DNA from: Bradyrhizobium sp. RP6
GTDB taxonomy: Bacteria > Pseudomonadota > Alphaproteobacteria > Rhizobiales > Xanthobacteraceae
Length of the DNA: 64,000 bases
Direction of reading: 5' to 3'
Assembly: GCF_003837805.1 (NCBI RefSeq)
Contig: NZ_RQIT01000009.1
Span: 124,001-188,000, forward strand
A program made the translations under genes and the position numbers. The notes below the pieces were generated by a model. It ran no database searches and was not told the origin of the DNA. It saw nothing but the letters and a program-made list of their open reading frames with translations. Positions 36,198 through 44,123 of the stretch are shown here, in pieces. Every line of letters begins with the position of its first letter. Positions within the stretch are counted from its first letter, which is position 1.

Positions 36198-37217
36198 ATG
36201 GCATCACCCGGAAAAATCCAGGAGTACGGATCTCAGGCATCGGATACGATTGCGGCGAAGTTGTTCAACTTTGACGTCGGCAAGTTCGCCATAAAGCCGG
36301 AACATTCCAATTGGCTGAATAATGTCGTCGCTCCGAAATTAAGGGACGGAGGAAGCCTTACAATCATAGGACTTGCAAGTCGTACCGGTAGCGACGAGTT
36401 CAACATGCTATTGTCGCATAACAGGTTACGGGCCGTAGTTGATTTGCTTCGCAAGCAAGTGCCCAACAATTTCAAAGTCGCGTCCGAGGTGGCGAAAGGG
36501 GAACGCGCGGCCATGTATGCAGGTGAAATGGATGGGGTGGAAAACGAGACCTGGCGTGGTGTCATCATCTCAGTTTGGAATAGACCAAACCCACCGCCGC
36601 CACCGCCGCCACCGCCGCCTCAAACGAGACCTCAATACTATCCGGCGGAACGCAAATTCTTCAAGCGTTGGCTCGGTTTCGGCGTCAAGTCTGGTGGGCA
36701 GTTGTTGATCGGCGGCGTCGAGAGCACGACCGCGTACGTCGTGAACTTGGGAGATTTGGAGACCTTTGATCTCCAGATTGTTAGCAGTCGGTGGGGACTG
36801 GGTCTTGGAGGCAGCGGAGGGGCCGTTGCTGTCATCGGCTTTGGGTTCAGGGTTCCATATGAGTTGGACCATGAATCCTTGAATGACTGGGGCGTCAATG
36901 TCGCATTTACCGAAAAGCTGATCTCGAAATCGGCACTGCAATCCATCCATCACAGCAAGTACTTCGTCGATGGCTTGAAAAACGGTAAATACGTCGCGCC
37001 CACGCTAAATGCGCGAAACGCCTTTACGGCTGTTGGAATACTTCAGAACGTGAGAAATGCACTTCACACGCTGTACGGAGGACTCGAGGCAGCCAAGGGC
37101 TCGGGCGTCATTGTGCTTGACTTGCCGCTTTTGGGTGTTGGACTTGAATTGTCCGCTTTCGTGACGCGAGGAAAGATGTACGTCTCGAATCCTTCCCATT
37201 GGACTGGACCGAGTTGA
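36198..37217 (+). CDS. OmpA-like domain, polyproline linker and unknown glycine-rich C-terminal domain
   Basis: A 339-residue protein with an unusual order. An OmpA-like domain comes first (about 20-127: LFNFDVGKFAIKPEHSNWL, IIGLASRTGSDEFN, LLSHNRLRAVVDLLRK), then ten prolines at about 132-141, then a hydrophobic Gly-rich domain of about 190 residues (LGLGGSGGAVAVIGFGFRVP and LGVGLELSAFVTRGKMYVSN). There is no signal peptide. The DNA is visibly richer in A and T than its neighbours and uses codons such as TTA, ATA and AGG more often, which suggests transfer. The C-terminal domain could be an effector; that is inference. Confidence 0.75.
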   Translation: MASPGKIQEYGSQASDTIAAKLFNFDVGKFAIKPEHSNWLNNVVAPKLRDGGSLTIIGLASRTGSDEFNMLLSHNRLRAVVDLLRKQVPNNFKVASEVAKGERAAMYAGEMDGVENETWRGVIISVWNRPNPPPPPPPPPPQTRPQYYPAERKFFKRWLGFGVKSGGQLLIGGVESTTAYVVNLGDLETFDLQIVSSRWGLGLGGSGGAVAVIGFGFRVPYELDHESLNDWGVNVAFTEKLISKSALQSIHHSKYFVDGLKNGKYVAPTLNARNAFTAVGILQNVRNALHTLYGGLEAAKGSGVIVLDLPLLGVGLELSAFVTRGKMYVSNPSHWTGPS

Positions 37218-37380
37218 AGGCTCGGGCAGCATGCGATGCTGTTCATGTCGCAGGTTTGGTCAGAGGCGGGAAAGGTACGGTAGAATGGGAAGTCGTCGCG
37301 ATCGCCGCCGTATCCTTTGAACCTCATAAGCCCCGATGAGACCCATCGGAAAACGCGGAGATCATCGGACGGAGCGGACC

Positions 37381-38610
37381 ATGGTGATCAACCTGAAACC
37401 CGTCAACTTGGTCGGCTTCTCCATCGCGGAATCCGTTGGCTTGAAGGGTTCGAACCAGCCGGACGATATCTTCGTGATCAAGACGCTGTTGAACGGCATC
37501 GCGCCCCAGGACGGCGGGGCCGACGGAACGCTCGATATCAACGATCTGACCAACACGCCGGACGCCATGGAGCCGGTGATCGACGCGATACTCGTGTTTC
37601 AGAATGCCCAAACTGGCCTGCTGCACGACGGTCGCGTCGACCCTGAAAAGAATACGATCAAGCGCATGCGTCTGATGTTCAACCGTCGCAAGGGCGGCGG
37701 GCTCGACGTGAACGTGACGATCACGCCGGACGGTCCGATATTCGGACCATGCGATGCGCGCGGCTTCAGCGCCGCAAGGCTCAGACTGGTCGGCGGCGAA
37801 TGGTCGGCATTCGACGGCCTTGCGCCGGTTCGCCAGATGGTTCCGATCGGCAAGACGCGGAAGCTGAAGTTGAAAGGGACAAATGGCGCCGCGGTGGGAT
37901 TTGCCCTCGAGAGTCCTAAGGTGGAAATCCTCGAACGAACGAGCGACACCGTCACGGTCATCGGACGTCTGGAGGGTGATGCCGCCTTGAGCGTCATCGT
38001 CGAAGGCCAGAGGGGTCCGATCCCGGTTCGCCTCCAGGTGCGCAAGGCGTCTTCGATTCCGATCGACGTGGTCCATCTCGGTCGGGCGACGCTCGCCAAC
38101 GGTCTCATGATCGCTACGCAGCGCGCCGTTACCACCGTCGTCAGTCGGATCTACGACAATCAGGCAAACCTGACGTTCACATCTGGCACAAGCCGAATCG
38201 TCGATGCCGTGACCGCCGAAGGCCGGCTAGTGCCGATCGATCCGAACAAGAAGCTCAGCATCCGCTCCGGCTTCGGCCCACTGACCACGGCACAGGATTT
38301 CCGATTTGACGATCTCAAGTCGCTCGTCACTAATCGTGCGGCGATCACCATGTTCATTTCAACCCAAATCATCGATGACGAGGACTCGAACGTTGCCGGG
38401 CGCGGCGATCCCGGCAATCGGATGCTATGGTTCAATCCCGCAACGCCCGGAAGCGTGAACACCAATATTGTGCCCGCGCACGAGATCGGGCATGCCCTCG
38501 GTCTGGGCCACATCACGACAAAGAACAACACGGGCTTCCTGATGAACCCGACCGTGCAGTTGAACAACATAATCATCCCATGCGAGACGCTGGTCCAGCT
38601 CCCGTCGTGA
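37381..38610 (+). CDS. Metzincin zinc protease candidate with peptidoglycan-binding-like N-terminus
   Basis: A 409-residue protein. Residues 22-100 (NQPDDIFVIKTLLNGI, then LLHDGRVDPEKNTIKRM) resemble a peptidoglycan-binding fold. Beta-rich Ig-like segments follow (about 150-225). The catalytic domain has SRIYDNQANLTFTSG and a complete zinc site HEIGHALGLGH (His367, Glu368, His371, His377), with the Met-turn at Met388 (GFLMNP). There is no signal peptide. CGGAG lies before the chosen ATG at 37381. It looks like a cell-wall or protein-degrading effector; substrate unknown. Confidence 0.78.
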   Translation: MVINLKPVNLVGFSIAESVGLKGSNQPDDIFVIKTLLNGIAPQDGGADGTLDINDLTNTPDAMEPVIDAILVFQNAQTGLLHDGRVDPEKNTIKRMRLMFNRRKGGGLDVNVTITPDGPIFGPCDARGFSAARLRLVGGEWSAFDGLAPVRQMVPIGKTRKLKLKGTNGAAVGFALESPKVEILERTSDTVTVIGRLEGDAALSVIVEGQRGPIPVRLQVRKASSIPIDVVHLGRATLANGLMIATQRAVTTVVSRIYDNQANLTFTSGTSRIVDAVTAEGRLVPIDPNKKLSIRSGFGPLTTAQDFRFDDLKSLVTNRAAITMFISTQIIDDEDSNVAGRGDPGNRMLWFNPATPGSVNTNIVPAHEIGHALGLGHITTKNNTGFLMNPTVQLNNIIIPCETLVQLPS

Positions 38611-38730
38611 CAACGCACGCCTACCTTTGATGTAGCAATAGCAAAATTCCAAGCTCGGAAGGTCAGGCGCGTATCTCGTCGTCCCCGGCGGTGGTCTGGC
38701 GCCGTCGTCTTGAGTTGGATCGCTATCGCA

Positions 38731-40317
38731 TCACGCGACCAGCAAGCCCAGCTTGCCAACCATCGCGAGCGAGCGTTCGACGCTCTCTCGGGTTGACAGC
38801 AACAGCGGTTCGGCCGGATTTCCGTCCTTGTCCTTTTGTTCGACCCGGACGGTCGACCCGAATGCTGCGGCCATTTCGGCCGTGATCTGGTCGATGGTAC
38901 GAGCGCCATCGAGCAGTTGCAGGAAATGCCGCGTACGGTCGTCCTCCAGCTGTACCGTTTGATGGAGCAGGTTGGTGACCAGCGGACCTGTCTGCGACTG
39001 CTTGCGGGCCAGCAAGCTCGCCTGCGGGCGGTCGGTAACCTCCGTCAAGAGGAAGGGCGGCGAGACCAGGAAGGAGACCTCGCCGCTGCAGGCCAGGATG
39101 TACATCGCATCCGTCAGTACCCGTTCGTCATCATCGGCTCGGCGGCCGTCCAGCAGCGCGCGCGCACCATCCAGCAACTCGCTGAATGACAGCGCCCGCG
39201 GCCAGGCCCGTCCGAGGCACAAATGCGCGGCCTTCAGAATCGGATTGGTCACCGTAATCCTGCTGCCATCGTGGTTCTCGAACTCCATCGGGGAATCGTC
39301 GGTCAGGCACGCCTGGGGATCGAGCGGGCTGGTCGTGCTCAGGAGGTGATATCGCTTGACGAAATCCACGTCGATCTGCCGGTTGAGGGAAACGTCGTCG
39401 TGGCAGAACAAGGTACGACGGAAGCCGTTGCCGTCGACAAAGTCCTGATACTGGTCGCGCGCCATGAACTCGCTCTCCGGGAAGCGCTGCAGCGTGGCGC
39501 GGACCTCCTCGGAATGGCCGGCGAGATAGCGGCGCGCGAAATGGGAATCGCCGAGATACTGCAGGCCGTGGCGGGCGGCATCCTCGGCGACCTCGTGCAG
39601 CAGGAAGGCGGTTGCGTCGTCGTCGAGGTCGTCGTGAAACAACAATTCGTCCGGAGCCTTGAGGACACGATTGTACTGGTCCCGCATGATCGCACCATGC
39701 ACCGTGTTGGCCTTGGAGCCCTCGCTCAGGAACTTCAGGATCGCGCGGGCCTGTCCGACCTTCTCCTTCATGCCGGTGAGGCGGCGGGTGTGATACCGCA
39801 TCATGTCGCGGACCATGTCGCGAAGATGGGAGAATGGGTGCGCATTGTAGCTGACATAGCAGACCCCGCGCGGCGCCAGATTCTGCTTGAAGATCGCCAT
39901 GATCTTCTCGCGCACGTGGGGCGGTACCCAGGAGTAAACGCCGTGCGCAATGATGTAGTCGAACTTCCCGAAGCTTGCGTCGACATTCATGATGTCGCAG
40001 TGCAGAAGCTTGATGTTGTTCAGACCCAAGGTCGCGATATTCTGCTGGCCGCGCTCGATCGTCACGCCGCTCAGGTCGACGCCGACGAATTCACTGTCCG
40101 GGTATTGAAAGGCCATCGGCAACAGGTTGCCGCCAACGCCGCAGCCGAGCTCCAGTACCCGACAATGCTCGACCGGAGCAGGCTGCATGCCGTAAACGGT
40201 GGCGATCGTTGCGAGATGATTGGGGTGGGTGAGCCCGTAGACGTGGCCCGGGTAGTAGACCTCATCATACGGTGTGGGGCCGGTAACCGGATGGCGATGC
40301 TGCGACTGAATGTTCAT
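38731..40317 (-). CDS. SAM-dependent methyltransferase with regulatory domain, end of T6SS operon
   Basis: A 528-residue protein. The class I methyltransferase fold is at about 35-180, with motif I LELGCGVGGNLLPMA and then VGVDLSG and DYIIAHGVYSWVP. The central part (about 210-300) matches the methyltransferase regulatory domain type, and the C-terminal 200 residues are helical. The ATG at 40317 lies five bases after the clpV stop, so it is translated with the T6SS genes. The substrate is unknown; a protein of the secretion machine is one possibility. Confidence 0.85.
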   Translation of the reverse strand: MNIQSQHRHPVTGPTPYDEVYYPGHVYGLTHPNHLATIATVYGMQPAPVEHCRVLELGCGVGGNLLPMAFQYPDSEFVGVDLSGVTIERGQQNIATLGLNNIKLLHCDIMNVDASFGKFDYIIAHGVYSWVPPHVREKIMAIFKQNLAPRGVCYVSYNAHPFSHLRDMVRDMMRYHTRRLTGMKEKVGQARAILKFLSEGSKANTVHGAIMRDQYNRVLKAPDELLFHDDLDDDATAFLLHEVAEDAARHGLQYLGDSHFARRYLAGHSEEVRATLQRFPESEFMARDQYQDFVDGNGFRRTLFCHDDVSLNRQIDVDFVKRYHLLSTTSPLDPQACLTDDSPMEFENHDGSRITVTNPILKAAHLCLGRAWPRALSFSELLDGARALLDGRRADDDERVLTDAMYILACSGEVSFLVSPPFLLTEVTDRPQASLLARKQSQTGPLVTNLLHQTVQLEDDRTRHFLQLLDGARTIDQITAEMAAAFGSTVRVEQKDKDGNPAEPLLLSTRESVERSLAMVGKLGLLVA

Positions 40318-40322
40318 CGCGC

Positions 40323-42980
40323 TCAGCTCCACGAATATGCGAACTTGTCGTCCGCGATCGAGACGCGTGTCTGCCTGATCTCTTCCTTGGCAAGCGATTT
40401 GCTGAGAAATTCGCGCGACAGCTCCGGCAGCAGGGTATTGGTGATGATGTTGTCGATCATGCGTCCGCCGGAGTCCGGATCGTTGCAGCGTGACACGATG
40501 TGCTCCACGACTGCATCGTCGTAGCTGAAGGCCGCGTTGTGATTGTCGCGCAGTCGCCGTCCGATGCGGTCGAGCTGCAGCCGGGCGATGCCGGCGAGCA
40601 TCTCGTCCGAGAGTGGGAAGTAGGGGATCGAAACGATGCGCCCGAGCAGTGCGGCAGGAAATACCTTGAGCAATTCCGGCCTCAGCATCCTGGCGAGTTC
40701 TTCCGGCTCACTACGATACTTCGGATCGCGCGAAAGCCCCATGATCAGATCGGTGCCGACGTTGGTGGTCAGGATGATCAAGGTGTTCTTGAAGTCGATC
40801 CGTCGCCCGTTGCCGTCCTCCATGACTCCTTTGTCGAACACCTGGAAGAAGATCTCGTGGACGTCGGGATGGGCCTTCTCCACTTCGTCGAGCAGGATGA
40901 CACTGTAGGGCTTGCGCCGGACAGCCTCCGTGAGGCGACCGCCTTCGCCATACCCGACATAGCCGGGAGGCGCTCCCTTGAGGGTCGAGACCGTATGCGC
41001 CTCCTGGAACTCGGACATGTTGATCGTAATCATGTTCTGCTCGCCGCCGTAGAGGGTTTCGGCGAGCGCCAGGGCGGTTTCGGTTTTGCCAACCCCGGAC
41101 GGTCCGGCCAGCATGAACACGCCGATCGGTTTCGACGGGTTGTCCAGCTTGGCACGGCTGGTCTCAACTCGCTTGGCGATCATCGTCAAGCCGTGGGACT
41201 GGCCGACCACGCGGCGGTTGAGGATCTCCGGCAGCTTCAGCACGGTTTCGATCTCGTCCCGCATCATCCGGCCGACCGGGATGCCGGTCCAGTCGGACAC
41301 CACGGACGCCACCGACTGCTGGTCCACATGGGCGTAGACCATCCGTTTTTCCGGATTGATGCCCTCCAGCGTCTCGAACTTGCCGCGCAGCTCAGCGCGC
41401 TTGGCGGCCGGATCCTGATCTTCCTTGGGTTCGGACAGGATGTCACGAATGCTGCGGATGTCCTTGACTAGCTCCTGCTCCTTGGCCCAGTCGGCCTCGA
41501 GATTCGTCAACTTGTCCTTCAGTGCTGCGATATCGCTGTCGATCGCGGCAGCGCGCTCGTTGTCCTCGATGCCCAGGTCGCTGTCGTTGACCAGCGCCGA
41601 TTTCTCAGCTTCGCGAGCGGTGATCGCGACGCGCGTATCCTCGATCAAGGCCGGTGTCGCGCTCTGGCTGATCGCCACGCGGGCCGAAGCGGTGTCGAGC
41701 AGGCTGACGGCCTTGTCCGGTAGCTGTCTCGAGGGAATGTAGCGGTGCGAGAGGTTGACGGCTGCAACGATTGCAGCATCGGAAATGCGAACACCGTGGT
41801 GCTTTTCCATCGGGCCGAGAAGACCCCGTAGCATCACGCAGCAGGTCTCGACGTCAGGTTCGTCGATCTGGATCGGCTGGAAGCGCCGCGTGAGCGCGGG
41901 ATCCTTCTCGATGTACTGGCGATACTCAGCCCACGTGGTGGCGGCGATCGTGCGCAGCGTGCCACGGGCGAGGGGAGGCTTCAGGAGGTTGGCTGCATCA
42001 CCGGTGCCGGCCGCGCCGCCGGCGCCGATCAGTGTGTGAGCTTCATCGATGAACAGGATGATAGGGGTCGGTGAACTCTGCACCTCATCGATCACCGAAC
42101 GCAGCCGCTGCTCGAATTCGCCCTTCATCGAGGCGCCGGCCTGCATCAGGCCGATGTCGAGCGCGCAGAGCCTGACACCGCGTAGCGGTGGCGGCACGTC
42201 GCCGGCGGCAATTCGTTGGGCGAATCCCTCGACCACGGCCGTCTTGCCGACGCCGGCTTCGCCCGTGAGGATCGGATTGTTCTGCCGCCGCCGCATCAGA
42301 ACGTCGACCAGCTGGCGGATCTCTTCGTCCCGACCCAGGATCGGGTCCATCTCGCCCGACTTGGCCTTGGCTGTGAGATCCTGCGAGAACCGGTCGAGCG
42401 GCGTCGTGCCCTTGGGGCTTGCCTGATCCGCACCCTCCGCGCCGGCGCCGACTAGCCCCGAGCCGTCCATCGGACGCATGGATTCCTCGTCGGAGCCGGC
42501 CCAGATGGCGCGGCGCTCCGCGGCCAATGCGTCGACGTTCACCTTTGCAAATTCCTGGGAGAGGTTGTTCAGCGTGCGACGGATGTCATTCGACTTGAGC
42601 CCGGCCACCAGCAGATGGCCGGTGCGGATCTGGGTTTCGCCGAAGAAGAGCGTGGCGTAGTGCCAGCCGCGATCGAGAAGATCGATGACCGGATTGGCGA
42701 CGCCCGGCATATCGGTTTCGTTCTTGCGGAAGCCGTTGATCACGCCAGCAAGGTCCGACAGCAACCGTGACCGGTCGAGCTTGTAGTGGTCGACCGAGAG
42801 GCTGAGGTCGGTGCGGTCTTGCTGCAGGATATGAAAGAGCCAGTGCGCAAGCTCGACGTTGCGGTTGCCAGCGCTCTTGGCGTGGCGGAGGGCCTGTATG
42901 AAGGCGTCATAGCCAGCCCGGTTCAGCTTGCCGGTTACCGCTTCAAGGCTGATGTCGGTCACGGCGGCCCTCCTGCTCAA
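40323..42980 (-). CDS. tssH: T6SS ATPase ClpV (TssH)
   Basis: An 885-residue AAA+ disaggregase that dismantles the contracted TssB/TssC sheath in the cytoplasm. The Clp N-domain is at 1-150; the first ATPase has Walker A TGEAGVGKT (239-247), the coiled M-domain lies at about 440-530, and the second ATPase has GPSGVGKTE. The N-terminal domain, expected to bind TssC, marks it as ClpV rather than ClpB, as does the T6SS context. It follows tssG after 78 bases. Confidence 0.95.
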   Translation of the reverse strand: MSRRAAVTDISLEAVTGKLNRAGYDAFIQALRHAKSAGNRNVELAHWLFHILQQDRTDLSLSVDHYKLDRSRLLSDLAGVINGFRKNETDMPGVANPVIDLLDRGWHYATLFFGETQIRTGHLLVAGLKSNDIRRTLNNLSQEFAKVNVDALAAERRAIWAGSDEESMRPMDGSGLVGAGAEGADQASPKGTTPLDRFSQDLTAKAKSGEMDPILGRDEEIRQLVDVLMRRRQNNPILTGEAGVGKTAVVEGFAQRIAAGDVPPPLRGVRLCALDIGLMQAGASMKGEFEQRLRSVIDEVQSSPTPIILFIDEAHTLIGAGGAAGTGDAANLLKPPLARGTLRTIAATTWAEYRQYIEKDPALTRRFQPIQIDEPDVETCCVMLRGLLGPMEKHHGVRISDAAIVAAVNLSHRYIPSRQLPDKAVSLLDTASARVAISQSATPALIEDTRVAITAREAEKSALVNDSDLGIEDNERAAAIDSDIAALKDKLTNLEADWAKEQELVKDIRSIRDILSEPKEDQDPAAKRAELRGKFETLEGINPEKRMVYAHVDQQSVASVVSDWTGIPVGRMMRDEIETVLKLPEILNRRVVGQSHGLTMIAKRVETSRAKLDNPSKPIGVFMLAGPSGVGKTETALALAETLYGGEQNMITINMSEFQEAHTVSTLKGAPPGYVGYGEGGRLTEAVRRKPYSVILLDEVEKAHPDVHEIFFQVFDKGVMEDGNGRRIDFKNTLIILTTNVGTDLIMGLSRDPKYRSEPEELARMLRPELLKVFPAALLGRIVSIPYFPLSDEMLAGIARLQLDRIGRRLRDNHNAAFSYDDAVVEHIVSRCNDPDSGGRMIDNIITNTLLPELSREFLSKSLAKEEIRQTRVSIADDKFAYSWS

Positions 42981-43058
42981 TTGCTCCGCGGATGCCTCGC
43001 ACCTGGCGGAATTGCCTCGAATCCCATGATGTTAGGACAACAGGTGCGGCCGATAGGT

Positions 43059-44123
43059 TCAAATCGCCGCTGCATCCGCTGCGCTGCTCCGACGGGCTCT
43101 CAAGCGCTCGCCAAGCTGAAAGCGGGCATCGCGGCGATATTCTTCCGTGGACGTCCAGTTCGGCGAGACCCAGGTGGTCCATCCAAGTCGTCCGCTCTGG
43201 CCGAGTCTGACCGGGACGACCTCTCCCGCTGGAATGGCGAGTTCAACCTCCCACTCCAGTTCGTCGCCGATATAAAAGAAGACGGCGTCCGCCAGCGGCT
43301 CCGACAAGTTGCGGCTTTCGGTCGGCAGGAACTGCTCGTATTGAGCAAAATTCTTGACGAAGACCCGAACCCTGATCTTGTCCTCGACGCTGAACACCCG
43401 TGAGCCGAGAAGAGCGTCTCGACCGAGGCTGGCATGGGCCTGTCCGATCCGGCTGCAGTGACTTGGGTCGAACGCGAGCCAGGTCCCGACAAATTCGTCG
43501 ATCTCGACTTTGACATCGAACAGCCCCTGCAGGAACCGCGTCAGCCGTGACGCGCATTTCGCCCTTGGGGCGATAAGCCCGGCGAAGCCGAGCTTCGCCA
43601 TGTCCGGTACCGTGTCCCGATTGGCGAAGACGTCGGAGCCTAGGCCCGCGAAGGAGCCGACATAGGCGATGAAGCGATCCTCTGCCGGCCGATCGTGCTG
43701 CGCGATCGGCCGCGCATCGGCCCAGGCGCGAAAGAACAGCTGCAGGAACCGCCCGTTGAGCAGGTCGAGAAATCGCGGGAAAGCATCATCCCGCATCAGC
43801 CACCAGCTGAGACTTTCATCGGTGCTGGCAAGCGGCAGCGCACCCTGCGGCCCGAGCAGACCCAGAAACTTGACGAGTATCCTGAGCCGGCCGTTCTGGT
43901 CGTCGACCACTGCAAGATTGGAGGCGGGGAACTCCAGATAGGGGACTTGACCGAGGTCGACATACTCCTCGCGGCGAGCGGCGCTGTCACCGATCCGCGG
44001 TCGATCCCGGTTGGCTCGCTCCAGCTGGCGCAGCGTATTGAAGAAATCGAACCGCCAGGGTTCGGACTTCATCTGGTCGATCAGCGTCACAACGGTCTCC
44101 GCGTGCCCATGCGCGGTTGCCAC
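43059..44123 (-). CDS. tssG: T6SS baseplate protein TssG
   Basis: A 354-residue baseplate wedge protein that binds TssF, TssE and TssK. Family text includes PWRFDFFNTLRQLER near the N-terminus, EEYVDLGQVPYLEFPAS and the LARWLxxFDVxVxEF-like stretch (LTRFLQGLFDVKVEIDEFVG), then LGRDALLGSRVF. It overlaps tssF by 37 bases, the usual arrangement. Confidence 0.93.
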   Translation of the reverse strand: MATAHGHAETVVTLIDQMKSEPWRFDFFNTLRQLERANRDRPRIGDSAARREEYVDLGQVPYLEFPASNLAVVDDQNGRLRILVKFLGLLGPQGALPLASTDESLSWWLMRDDAFPRFLDLLNGRFLQLFFRAWADARPIAQHDRPAEDRFIAYVGSFAGLGSDVFANRDTVPDMAKLGFAGLIAPRAKCASRLTRFLQGLFDVKVEIDEFVGTWLAFDPSHCSRIGQAHASLGRDALLGSRVFSVEDKIRVRVFVKNFAQYEQFLPTESRNLSEPLADAVFFYIGDELEWEVELAIPAGEVVPVRLGQSGRLGWTTWVSPNWTSTEEYRRDARFQLGERLRARRSSAADAAAI

